This document shows, piece by piece, positions 17,301 to 24,330 of a stretch of DNA of 38,878 bases. The position numbers and the translations under genes are program-made. Numbering within the stretch: position 1 is the first letter of the stretch; each line of letters begins with the position of its first letter. The DNA is from Myxococcales bacterium (GTDB lineage: Bacteria > Myxococcota > Myxococcia > Myxococcales > Myxococcaceae): positions 1 through 38,878 of the forward strand of contig JADLDB010000143.1 of assembly GCA_020846875.1 (NCBI GenBank), in the 5' to 3' direction. The notes under the pieces were generated by a model. That model saw only the letters and a list, made by a program, of their open reading frames with translations, did not search any database and was not told where the DNA came from.

Positions 17301-17584
17301 ATCGGATGAAGCTGTCGCGGGCGGCGGCGCGGGCCATGTCGCACGCCTCGACGGACGTGGCGCTGGCGGGCCTGTTGCGCCTGGCCGGGCAGTTGCCCTT
17401 CACCACCGACAGCTTCAACACCAACAGCCACTTCAGCCTGTCGATGGTGGACCTCGCCGACGCGCTGGTGCTGGGCCACGTGGGAGACGACTTGACCTTG
17501 AACGAGACGACCCGCCGCTTCCTGGATGAAGATGAGTACCTGGTGCGGCGGCGGGTGCACCGGGACGTGGGAGGCGAGGCATGA
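14351..17584 (+). CDS. 1077-residue MoxR-associated protein, unknown function
   Basis: Starts at ATG 14351 and its stop overlaps the MoxR start (ATGA), so the two are translationally coupled. There is no signal peptide or membrane segment: a cytosolic protein. Residues 1-395 look like an alpha/beta domain set with many Trp/Cys landmarks (DVSCWAEALPP, EPPWYVLSRAL, GHWWRLPAGQW). Residues 397-455 are a charged, Pro/Arg/Glu-rich linker. Residues 456-1077 are almost all helix with paired-helix periodicity, resembling an alpha-solenoid or TPR-like scaffold. No catalytic motif seen. Large non-enzymatic partners beside MoxR ATPases are typical of MoxR-vWA chaperone systems; the closest families I can think of are the accessory domains of ternary-type conflict systems, unconfirmed. 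Confidence 0.75.
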   Translation: MEAFVFPSQEALQVALRTGLVPAAVHRAPARVGVTGDGELEVAPSVAIPGPARKLLETAGVRLRHPSSAMKDVSCWAEALPPRRVGEPEGALGTVLLSLDDHATLLEVCGELLRLGCDRQELCLGSGPVQALLRVVEPPWYVLSRALDHLDGLRAFVPTPPGQDAVWVELGFTHPLDDALESPGEGLLLVTGEGHWWRLPAGQWLDVDQLVVPSSLPVAERLAPRADAPRVEVKLQLARAARAETPTLFVVPDGRAKVEALVRSTPEAQLDNVLFVVAGDTVVLRARPGREANTGALPGDPYARVAEMPNLFAPAGMTVEPPLRRDRLRAWLAPDPDVVSWLTPSEKGFRRASVADAAFRPLSDWVEYVMDGDATTLEAWVRGATFDFEPFVALEDARPAPRPEREDAEPEDARRVRARRTTRERSTSAPREPVDAPRSANTPALALEVPRSPSEAEALMTREEAAFLELDAPADSPERRAAWVRLSEMYSRLQRQRDAGMAWAHAVWEAAGEEEARIARRWADTSGVRFDGLLSQATPNVEQTRGAVAHLLASALEGQASVASRAAEWAAFLERFGDDLDVRSFWLSRVALSRLTGGDALGLARARDRLLARLQGGLSLDRDVPRLLRVTGQGTAAGAGSERAQRVAAQLEALLKAFDETPRKRSAVEAPPTLTRAYVHLVFAWGFARLARAERARQLRDGALAVLDKNDAVHQFATRAYAARIEQALEGVAPDTPLPPEVNVLLTGLDATNRYKVDRLRHFSQVLESQERVDAFGGYYRTLIPNARGEELAALRGLADPAELLQAIEARMAVATDGNLAVEERLRLIDGLMDFLPQLPESQALPLLQRFLTMADALAAKHRAVVLEDALKIAGHFGRTTLVKQLVAQIGSAIKELGAEGVTEIGQMLVAGVRSLRRVGLRDEAGELLSRASTVLKGEDTKTLEARLGLASGFAYLGAFAQAQPIVDEVLTRLGRESGLNPSDRMKLSRAAARAMSHASTDVALAGLLRLAGQLPFTTDSFNTNSHFSLSMVDLADALVLGHVGDDLTLNETTRRFLDEDEYLVRRRVHRDVGGEA

Positions 17585-18603
17585 CGCAGGCTCCAAAGAC
17601 GCGCGATCCCCTGGACGCGGTGGCCGACCTGCGGCTCGAGCAGCTCCAGGCCGAGGCCCAGGGCCTGCGCGAGCGGCTCAACCGCTTCCGCCTGGCGCTC
17701 GGCCGGCACTTCGTGGACAAGCAGCCGCTCATCGATCTGATGACGGTGGCCGCGGTGGCCCAGGAGCCGCTCTTGCTCGTCGGCCCGCCCGGCACCGCCA
17801 AGTCAGACCTGGTGGTGAAGTTCAAGGACGCGCTGGCCATCGAGGGCACGGACTACTTCGAGTACCTGCTCACCCGCTTCACCGAGCCGTCCGAGGTGCT
17901 GGGGCCCATCGACATCAACGAGCTGCGCGGCGGGCGCTACGTGCGGCGCGAGCGGGGCAAGCTGCCCACCGCCCGGCTGGTCTTCCTCGATGAGATCTTC
18001 AAGGCGAGCTCCGCGATCCTCAACGCGCTGCTCACCGTGATCAACGAGCGCAAGTTCTACCAGGACGGCGTGCCGGTGCCGGTGCGGCTCAAGATCCTCT
18101 TCGCCGCCACCAACGAGATCCCCGAGCACAGTGAGCTGGGTGCGCTCAAGGATCGCTTCATCCTCAAGGCGGCCTGCCGCAGCGTGCAGGACACGCACTT
18201 CGTGGAGCTGATCGACTCCGGCCTCGAGTCGCAGACGCACCGCGACCTGAACCAGAAGCCGTGGGCCGAGGGGCACACCTCGCTGGAGGACCTGCTCAAG
18301 GCGCACCGTTACCTGACGCTGCTCATGTCCCGGAAGGAGCCGAAGGATCGCGACCTCTTCTTCCGCGACGAGGTGATGCGCGAGTACCGGCGCGTCATCC
18401 GCACCCTGGTCCGTGAGGACGAGGTGTTCGTCTCGGACCGCAAGCTGATCAAGCTGTACCGGCTGCTGCGCACCCGCGCGTGGATCGTCCACGGCGGCTC
18501 GGTGGAGCGGGAAGATCTGCAGCTCCTCTCCTACCTGGGCGAGTCGCGGGAAGAGATCGACCTGCTCGAGGAAAAGGTACCCCGGCTGCTGGGCATCACC
18601 TGA
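17581..18603 (+). CDS. MoxR-family AAA+ ATPase
   Basis: A 340-residue ATPase with Walker A GPPGTAKS (68-75), Walker B LVFLDEIFKAS (Asp137-Glu138) and sensor-1 Asn178 in FAATNE. The sequence SEVLGPIDINELRGGRY and NALLTVINERKF are hallmarks of the MoxR/RavA group, which remodel or activate protein complexes, usually with a VWA-domain partner. The C-terminal third (from about 235) is a helical lid with DEVMREYRRVIRTL. Its ATG overlaps the stop of the 1077-residue gene. No cytosolic VWA gene follows within the window; an ABC exporter begins 66 bp downstream. Intact by length and motifs. Confidence 0.93.
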   Translation: MTQAPKTRDPLDAVADLRLEQLQAEAQGLRERLNRFRLALGRHFVDKQPLIDLMTVAAVAQEPLLLVGPPGTAKSDLVVKFKDALAIEGTDYFEYLLTRFTEPSEVLGPIDINELRGGRYVRRERGKLPTARLVFLDEIFKASSAILNALLTVINERKFYQDGVPVPVRLKILFAATNEIPEHSELGALKDRFILKAACRSVQDTHFVELIDSGLESQTHRDLNQKPWAEGHTSLEDLLKAHRYLTLLMSRKEPKDRDLFFRDEVMREYRRVIRTLVREDEVFVSDRKLIKLYRLLRTRAWIVHGGSVEREDLQLLSYLGESREEIDLLEEKVPRLLGIT

Positions 18604-18669
18604 CCCTCGCCCCAGCGTGCGAAAGGCGCGCCATCGGAGTTCCGTGATGGACGGAGCCATCGGCAAGAG

Positions 18670-19413
18670 ATGAACACTCCGACCAGGACGACGCGCGAGC
18701 CGATCGCCGTGCTGGAAGAGGCGGGGCGCTCCTTCGGCCGCCGGGCCGTCCTCTCCGGGTTGAACCTGACCGTCCGCGCCGGGGAGATGGTGGGGGTGGT
18801 GGGCCCCAACGGGGGCGGGAAGAGCACGCTCCTCCTGCTCATGGCCGGCCTGCTGCGCCCCACCACCGGGCGCGTGCTGGTCTGCGGCGTCGACGCGTGG
18901 AAGCTGTCCCTCACCGCCGCCGGGCAGGTCGGCCTGGTGACGGCGCGGCCCGGCCTGTACCCGCTGCTCACCGGGCGGGAGAACCTGCACCACTTCGGCG
19001 GCCTCTTCGGGATCGCCGCCCGCCAGGTGGACGAGAAGGCCGAGCCGTTGGCCCGGGCGCTCGAGCTGACCCGGCTCGACGATCGCGTCGCACAGCTCTC
19101 CACCGGCATGCAGCAGAAGCTGTCGCTCATCCGCGCCTTGCTGCTCTCCCCGAAGCTGCTCCTCTTCGACGAGCCGACCGCCAACCTCGATCCCTTCGCC
19201 GCGCGCGCGCTGCACGCAGAGGTGCGCTCGCGGGCGGATGAAGGGCTGGCCTGCGTGCTGGTGACGCACGATCTCCCTGCCGTCGAGGCCGGGTGCGATC
19301 GCGTGCTGCTGGTGGACGGCTCCATCAAGAAGCAGCTCACCTTCACCAGCCGAAGGGCGCCCCTCACCGGCCCGCTGCTCACCGCGTGGCAGGAAGCGCT
19401 GGGTGGCCGATGA
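18670..19413 (+). CDS. ABC transporter ATP-binding protein (ABC-2 exporter type)
   Basis: A 247-residue ATPase: Walker A GPNGGGKST (45-53), a signature LSTGMQQK (143-150; STGMQ in place of SGGQ, common in the CcmA/drug-exporter branch), Walker B LLLFDE (Asp167-Glu168) and switch His in VTHDLPA. It powers the membrane protein encoded by the next gene, whose ATG overlaps this stop (ATGA). Substrate unknown; the branch includes exporters of lipids, antibiotics and Nos/Cu-type maturation substrates. An AAGAG precedes the ATG at 18670 almost directly, so initiation may depend on other features. Confidence 0.9.
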   Translation: MNTPTRTTREPIAVLEEAGRSFGRRAVLSGLNLTVRAGEMVGVVGPNGGGKSTLLLLMAGLLRPTTGRVLVCGVDAWKLSLTAAGQVGLVTARPGLYPLLTGRENLHHFGGLFGIAARQVDEKAEPLARALELTRLDDRVAQLSTGMQQKLSLIRALLLSPKLLLFDEPTANLDPFAARALHAEVRSRADEGLACVLVTHDLPAVEAGCDRVLLVDGSIKKQLTFTSRRAPLTGPLLTAWQEALGGR

Positions 19414-20180
19414 GGCGCCTGTGGCGGATCGCCCGCACCGAGGTGTTGGAGCACCGGCGGCAGCCGTGGATGCTCTTCATCCTGGCGGCGAACTACGTGC
19501 TGTGGGCTGCCCTCTTCGGGGTCCTCTTCGTGGGCCTCGACCGGGTGGTGGGGAGCCCCGAGGCCGCCGCCTCGCTCGAGGCGCAGCTGAATGGCCTCGG
19601 CGTGCAGCTCGACCCGGTCCTCCAGGTGACGACGTCCACCTTCGGCTCGCTGATGTTCACCAACCTGCCGCTCTACGTGGCGATCATGTCCGGCACCTCG
19701 GTGCTGCACGATCGCGAGTGCGGCACCATGCCCTTCCTGATGCTGGCCCCGGTGACCCGGCTCCAGTTGCTGTTGGGCAAGCTGGCGGGCGCCATGGCCA
19801 TTCCCCTCGCGCTGCACGTCGTCTTCGTGGGGGTGAGCAGCCTGGCGCTGGGGCGGCTGTCGTTGCTCGCGCCCTTCGCGCACAAGCTCGGCGCGTCGTC
19901 GGCGTGGTGGTGGGCGTTCCTCATCGGCGCTCCCGCGGCGGCGGCGTTCGTCGGCGCGCTGGGGACCGTCATCTCCGCGCTGTCCCGCGACATCCGGACC
20001 TCCATGCAGTTCACGTCGTTCTTCATCGGGCTGCTCAGCCTCGGCATCGGCGCGGTGCTGGTGGACGGCATCACCAGGGGCCTCGAGCTCCAGGTCGCCT
20101 TCGCGGTGGGCTGCGCCGTCGCCGCCGCGGTGACCCTGGGCATCGGGGCCAGGCTGATCAGCTCCGACGTGCTGCAGTGA
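19410..20180 (+). CDS. ABC-2 type permease
   Basis: A 256-residue integral membrane protein with about six hydrophobic segments (starting WMLFILAANYVLWAALFGVL; later AIPLALHVVFVGVSSLAL, AAAAFVGALGTVISAL, FIGLLSLGIGAVLV, VAFAVGCAVAAAVTLGI). A conserved-type coupling stretch, DRECGTMPFLMLAPVTRLQL, precedes the second half, as in ABC-2 permeases where 'E..GT...L..P..' contacts the ATPase. Starts in the ATGA overlap with the ATPase gene. The single permease gene suggests a homodimer. Substrate cannot be inferred. Confidence 0.88.
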   Translation: MRRLWRIARTEVLEHRRQPWMLFILAANYVLWAALFGVLFVGLDRVVGSPEAAASLEAQLNGLGVQLDPVLQVTTSTFGSLMFTNLPLYVAIMSGTSVLHDRECGTMPFLMLAPVTRLQLLLGKLAGAMAIPLALHVVFVGVSSLALGRLSLLAPFAHKLGASSAWWWAFLIGAPAAAAFVGALGTVISALSRDIRTSMQFTSFFIGLLSLGIGAVLVDGITRGLELQVAFAVGCAVAAAVTLGIGARLISSDVLQ

Positions 20181-20627
20181 GCTCGCCGTCGAAGACCCCC
20201 GTGGTGTCGCGCCCCGGAAAGGTCTTCACCTGCCAGACGGCCAGCCTCGCCCGCACCATCGGCACCAGCGCGTCGACGACCTTCAACGCCAACCTGCGCA
20301 CCTTCGCGCAGACGCGCGACTGCCTCGGCCGGTACCGGGTGCTGCTCGACTTCGCGGACCTCGAGGCCCACAGCCCGTCGGGTGCGCCCTGCGTCGACTG
20401 CCGCGACGGCGCGTGCTAGTGCCGCACGCCGCCCAGCAGCGGCTGCGAGGACTACACGATGGAGGGCCAGGCCTGTAGCTGGGACGACGGAGTGCAGCAC
20501 CCGGCGATCTGTCGGCCCTACACGACGGAGTTGACCCGACGGCCGCCTGGTGATGGGGACCATCAAGGTGCGGATCGCCAAGGCGTATTGGATCCTCCTG
20601 GCGCAGTTGGCCGGCTGGCAGCCCTGA
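20177..20627 (+). pseudogene. Decayed Cys-rich gene with in-frame stop
   Basis: A GTG at 20177 overlaps the permease stop and opens a frame reading TCQTASLARTIGTSASTTF, DCLGRYRVLLDFADLEAHS and CVDCRDGAC, then a TAG at 20417-20419. The same frame immediately continues with CRTPPSSGCEDYTMEGQACS and WDDGVQHPAICR, equally Cys-rich, so the TAG looks like a nonsense mutation (TGG to TAG would suffice). After about 20530 the natural sequence moves to another frame and ends as GTIKVRIAKAYWILLAQLAG with TGA at 20625-20627. No signal peptide remains. It appears to be remains of one or two secreted Cys-rich proteins. Confidence 0.45.
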
Positions 20628-20645
20628 GGCGCGAAGGTTCTCGAG

Positions 20646-21320
20646 ATGTCACTGCGCAGCCTGGCCGGTGAGATCACCTCGTGCCGCGCGTGCGGGCGAC
20701 TCGTCCGGTGCCGGGAGCACGCCGCGCAGCATCCTCCGCGGCGCTTCGCGGGGCAGAGGTATTGGGCGAGGCCCATCACCGGCTTCGGCGATCCGCGCGC
20801 GAGGCTGCTCGTGGTGGGCCTGGCGCCGGCTGCGCACGGGGGCAACCGGACGGGGCGGATCTTCACCGGCGATCGCTCAGGAGACTGGCTGTACGCCGCG
20901 CTCCACCGGGCCGGGTTGGCCAACCAGCCCCACTCTACCCACGTGGGAGATGGCCTGAAGCTGTCGGACGCGTACGTGTCGTGCATCGTCCGGTGCGCGC
21001 CGCCGGGCAACAAACCCAGCCCCGCCGAGCGCGATCGCTGCGTGCCCTTCTTCGTGCGCGAGCTGGAGCTGTTGGGCCAGGTGCAGGCCATCGTCGCGCT
21101 CGGCGGCTTCGGGTGGGACGGGGTGCTGCGCGCGGCCCGGCACCTGGGACACACGACGCCGAGCCCTCGCCCGAAGTTCGGGCACGGCGCACAGGCGGAG
21201 CTCGGACCGTGGCGGTTGTTCGGCAGCTACCACGTGAGCCAGCAGAACACCTTCACCGGGCGCCTCACCGAGGCGATGCTGGACGAGGTCTTCCGCGCGG
21301 CGCGCGCCAGCCTGCGTTGA
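20646..21320 (+). CDS. Family 5 uracil-DNA glycosylase (UdgB-type)
   Basis: A 224-residue protein with motif 1 GLAPAAHGGNRTGR (58-71) followed by FTGDRSG, and the late motif HVSQQNTFTGRLT. These are the signatures of family 5 uracil-DNA glycosylases, which remove uracil and other deaminated purines from DNA during base-excision repair. Cys13, Cys16, CIVRC and ERDRC provide the candidates for the 4Fe-4S cluster ligands of this family. Family 5 enzymes lack the catalytic Asp of families 1 and 4 in motif 1, as here. GAAGG lies eight bases before ATG 20646. It is convergent with the LysM gene, six bases apart. Confidence 0.93.
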   Translation: MSLRSLAGEITSCRACGRLVRCREHAAQHPPRRFAGQRYWARPITGFGDPRARLLVVGLAPAAHGGNRTGRIFTGDRSGDWLYAALHRAGLANQPHSTHVGDGLKLSDAYVSCIVRCAPPGNKPSPAERDRCVPFFVRELELLGQVQAIVALGGFGWDGVLRAARHLGHTTPSPRPKFGHGAQAELGPWRLFGSYHVSQQNTFTGRLTEAMLDEVFRAARASLR

Positions 21321-21326
21321 GCGCCG

Positions 21327-21932
21327 TCAGATGGGCATGAAGATCTTGAGGCCCGTGCGGCTGGCGTTGCCGGCCAGGGTGTTGTTCTCGATGAAGTCCG
21401 ACGCCGAGCTGTGCCCGTCGCCCAGGGTGATGGCGGTGTGCCCGTAGATGCTGCCCAGCCGGGTGGACGTCTTCTCCCAGGTGAGGACCAGGCCGGGGAT
21501 CTTCAGGGCCTCCGAGAGGGGGATGTCGATCTGCCGGAACTTGTCCCTGGGGAGGTTGTTGTCGATCTGGTTCCCGTTGCCCCACACCTTGAAGCCCATC
21601 GCGTTCTGGATGGCGCGGCTCACGCCGGTGGCGCACAGGCCCTGGGAGTTGTAGCCGCCCATGCCCATCGCCGCCGCCCGCGCCGCCTGGGCCAGCCGGG
21701 ACGAGCCGTTGACGCCCTTCACCGAGGTGGAGACGGGCGAGGACTGCGACGGCCGGCTGGGCTCGAAGGAGCTCACCCCGCTGTGCCCCGGCACCCGCAG
21801 CGAGCGGCCGGCGTAGATGAGGTTGGGGTTCTTGATGCCGTTGAGCTGCGCGAAGGCCGACACCGTGGTGCCGTACTTCCGGGCCAGGGCCCACAAGGTG
21901 TCGCCGCGCTGAATGGTGATGAGTTTGCTCAC
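21327..21932 (-). CDS. LysM protein with Cys/His hydrolase-like domain
   Basis: A 201-residue protein starting at GTG 21932, preceded by AGGGAGG six bases upstream. Residues 3-48 are a LysM peptidoglycan-binding module (ITIQRGDTLWALARKYG ... LNGIKNPNLIYAG). A Ser/Pro linker follows. The C-terminal domain has Cys100 in GLCATGVSRAIQNAMG and a His in IYGHTAITLGDG, the arrangement of NlpC/P60-CHAP-type cysteine hydrolases of the cell wall. There is no signal peptide, so export by another route or contact-dependent delivery is possible. Peptidoglycan hydrolysis is inferred. It could also be an inactive wall-binding protein. Confidence 0.75.
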   Translation of the reverse strand: MSKLITIQRGDTLWALARKYGTTVSAFAQLNGIKNPNLIYAGRSLRVPGHSGVSSFEPSRPSQSSPVSTSVKGVNGSSRLAQAARAAAMGMGGYNSQGLCATGVSRAIQNAMGFKVWGNGNQIDNNLPRDKFRQIDIPLSEALKIPGLVLTWEKTSTRLGSIYGHTAITLGDGHSSASDFIENNTLAGNASRTGLKIFMPI

Positions 21933-22042
21933 GTGCTGCCTCCCTGTGAGCTGATTGTCGACAGAGGGCCCGCGCTCGCTGCGTGAGACGTGTGTAAGGC
22001 CGCTTGGCCTTTTCGGAGCATTTCCGGGTGGAATTCTGCAGC

Positions 22043-22071
22043 GGCCCGGGGGGCGACGTGACCCCCCGGCC
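22043..22071 (-). terminator. GC-rich hairpin after the Cys-rich lipoprotein gene
   Basis: GGCC(C)GGGGGG pairs with CCCCCCGGCC across an eight-base loop, with one bulged C. It begins 10 bases beyond the stop of the minus-strand gene ending at 22081. There is no U tract, so it may be a weak or Rho-assisted terminator or an RNA-stabilising hairpin. Confidence 0.4.
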
Positions 22072-22080
22072 CGCGCGTCC

Positions 22081-23004
22081 TCACATGCCCGCGTCGAACG
22101 GCATCACGTAGCCGCCGTCGAGGCTGGGGAAGTACTCGAGGTCGAAGGACCAGGCCGCCACGTCGATGCAGGTCGGGTTGGCGACTGGCTCATCGGTCAC
22201 CACCTCCATGCGCATCGAGTCGTACTCCCAGTTCCACTCCACCAGGCGGATGGTGGAGGCGCTGCCCGCCATGCGCCCGGAGGTGCCCGCGCCGACCACC
22301 GTCCAGGTGGACGTGCCGCCCTGGCTGAGGAAGAGCTGCGAGCAGACGCCGGTGGCGTCGCACTGCCCCAGCGCCATCGCGGTGCCGGTGCCGAGCGACT
22401 CGAGCCACGTCAGCGGGCCGCCGTCGGGCAGCGTGCCGAGGTTGTGGTTGAGCGGAGGCATGTCCACCTGCGGGTCGAAGTAGAGGTGCTGGTAGACGTA
22501 GATGCCGGCGTCGACGTCGGCGTCGAAGCGCACCCGGTTCTCCACCGTGCCGTCGGTGAAGCGCCGCCGGCGCACCGAAGACACCTGGTTCGGCGTGAAG
22601 GTGCCGAAGGTCACCACCTGGGAGCAGGTCACCATGGCGCCGCCACCGCCCGTGCCGCCACCCGGGGCCCCGCCGCCGGTGCCGCCGCCCGTGGCCCCGC
22701 CGCCGGCGCCGCCGCCCGTGGCGCCGCCGCCCGTGCCGCCGCCGCCGCCCGCGCCGCCCCCGGTGGCCGAAGGACACGAGTGGTTGTTGCACAGCGATCC
22801 CGCCGCGCACACGGTGCAGGCCGCGCCGCCCATGCCGCAGGCCGCAGGCGTCGTCCCCGCGGCGCACTGGCCGGCCGCGGTGCAGCAGCCCGCCGGGCAG
22901 GTCGTCGCGTCACACTTCGGCGTCGACGTTCCACCACAGTCAGCCAGCGACACGCCAAGGCCCACGAGGAACCCGGCGAACAGGATCAAGCGAGTCGTCT
23001 TCAT
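22081..23004 (-). CDS. Cys-rich lipoprotein with Gly-rich linker
   Basis: A 307-residue exported protein beginning MKTTRLILFAGFLVGLGVSL then ADCGG. GGGAGGTG lies nine bases before ATG 23004. Residues 31-78 form a Cys-rich module (CDATTCPAGCC, CGMGGAACTVC, CNNHSC) of the type seen in many myxobacterial surface proteins. A pure Gly/Ala/Thr linker spans about residues 80-125. The C-terminal 180 residues are a beta-rich domain (RVRFDADVDAGIYVYQHLYF, GTSTWTVVGAG). No catalytic motif is visible. Probably a surface or periplasmic binding protein; function unknown. Confidence 0.8.
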   Translation of the reverse strand: MKTTRLILFAGFLVGLGVSLADCGGTSTPKCDATTCPAGCCTAAGQCAAGTTPAACGMGGAACTVCAAGSLCNNHSCPSATGGGAGGGGGTGGGATGGGAGGGATGGGTGGGAPGGGTGGGGAMVTCSQVVTFGTFTPNQVSSVRRRRFTDGTVENRVRFDADVDAGIYVYQHLYFDPQVDMPPLNHNLGTLPDGGPLTWLESLGTGTAMALGQCDATGVCSQLFLSQGGTSTWTVVGAGTSGRMAGSASTIRLVEWNWEYDSMRMEVVTDEPVANPTCIDVAAWSFDLEYFPSLDGGYVMPFDAGM

Positions 23005-23138
23005 CAGTGCGCACCTCCCGGAGCGAGGCGCAGCCCTTACACGAAGCCGTGGCAATGATCAGCCCCCACGCTGCGAAGAAACCACGGGGCTCAGGGGCCC
23101 AGGGTGAAGACGTTGAGCGAGGTGATGGCGGCGGCGCG

Positions 23139-24239
23139 CTACCTCAAGGGTGCACTCCCGAGCCGTCGGAGGCGTCTTCCGAGTACCTTCCCCAGGGTGC
23201 TGCCGAGCTGGAGCTGCTTCACCAGCGCCTGCACCTCGCGAGCGGCGCGGCGAACGGCCCCCTCGTCGTCTGGCCGGAGCCGTCCCAGCCGCTGGAGCGC
23301 GAACAGCGCTTCCCGCAGGCCCCGCGGCGACGCGCCGAGCGCGGCCACGTCGTACCGCCCGTCTACTGACAGCGCGGCGGGGACGAGCGCCTCCACCAGA
23401 AAGCGCCGGGCGAGGAGGAGGGCTTCGTCGGTTTCTCCAGCGGCGCGGCGGGCCAGCAGCTCGCGAGGCAATTGGAGGCCGTGCACGTCCACGCTGCGGC
23501 TCGCGAGCCATTTCCGGGCCCGGGCGGTCACCTGGGGCAGCGAGTCCAGCGCCGCGCGGGCGCGAGCTCCCACCGGCAGCGCGAGGAGCCGCTCCAGCCT
23601 GCGCCGCGCCGCCGCCGGCAGCCGGCTCCTCAGCAGGCGGTAGCGCGGGACCCGCCAGCCGGTCCGCAGGTACAGCCACACCATGGCCAGCCGCAGCCCG
23701 GCCTGGCGGAGGAAGAGGAGCCTGGTCCACGAGGAGCCCTGGCCTGCGAGGTGGAGTTCCCGGGACAGGTCGTCGCGGGTGGCCTCCAGCACGTCGCGGT
23801 GGAGGCGAGCGCGGCGGCGGTTGAAGGTGCGCTGCACCTCGAGGAAGTGGCCGCGTGGATCGGCCAGCACCAGCAGGTCATCCACCTCCCAGTAGGACAG
23901 GGTGTCGAGCGACAGGGCCTGGCGCGGGGTGTGGGTGAGCAGGGTGACGTCGACGCCGGAGGCGCGGAGGTGGCGGCGGGACTCCGGCGGGCCCAGCACC
24001 CAGAGGTCGAGATCGCTGCCCGCGCCGGCGGTGCCGCGCGCGGCCGAGCCGGAGAGGGCCACGCCCAGCGCCCCTTGCCGCATCAAGCGCGCGGCGAGGC
24101 GCCCGGCCAGCGCGCGCAATTCGAGGCTCCACGGCGTCGGGTCGACGTGGGGCAGGCGCCTCGCCGGTGGAAGCGCGTGAGGGCCAGGCGCGCGCGACGT
24201 TCGCCTCCGCGGAGGCCGTCCGGCGGGCCGCCCAGTCAT
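23139..24239 (-). CDS. Nucleotidyltransferase (Pol-beta superfamily)
   Basis: A 366-residue protein with the minimal nucleotidyltransferase signature LSGSAARGTAGAGSDLDLWV: Gly64-Ser65 and the metal-binding Asp76 and Asp78, with a third acidic residue in GVDVTLL. Such enzymes transfer a nucleoside monophosphate to protein, small molecules or RNA. The remaining 250 residues are helical and Arg/Leu-rich, ending with a KQLQLGSTLGKVLGRRLRRL helix, and may supply the substrate site or a HEPN-like helical bundle, although I see no R-x4-6-H motif. The start is uncertain: the first 35 residues from ATG 24239 are Pro/Arg-rich and could be untranslated. No antitoxin-like neighbour is present. Confidence 0.72.
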   Translation of the reverse strand: MTGRPAGRPPRRRTSRAPGPHALPPARRLPHVDPTPWSLELRALAGRLAARLMRQGALGVALSGSAARGTAGAGSDLDLWVLGPPESRRHLRASGVDVTLLTHTPRQALSLDTLSYWEVDDLLVLADPRGHFLEVQRTFNRRRARLHRDVLEATRDDLSRELHLAGQGSSWTRLLFLRQAGLRLAMVWLYLRTGWRVPRYRLLRSRLPAAARRRLERLLALPVGARARAALDSLPQVTARARKWLASRSVDVHGLQLPRELLARRAAGETDEALLLARRFLVEALVPAALSVDGRYDVAALGASPRGLREALFALQRLGRLRPDDEGAVRRAAREVQALVKQLQLGSTLGKVLGRRLRRLGSAPLR

Positions 24240-24330
24240 GTCCGAGCCACTTCCGGAGGGCGAGCCGTGGCCAGCGCGCGGCTCTCGACTCCCTTCGAGC
24301 TGCCCCGCGCGCCCATACCTCTTGCAGCGA

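Noticed and set aside
14384-17596. A 1070-codon minus-strand frame opposite the 1077-residue gene
   Set aside because: Composition is His/Arg/Gln/Gly-rich and motif-free. The plus-strand frame is coupled to a clear MoxR gene.
22640-22770. Short GC-rich tandem repeats as a DNA element
   Set aside because: They encode the Gly/Ala/Thr linker of the Cys-rich lipoprotein, as do similar tracts near 13240-13320 and 26960-27025.
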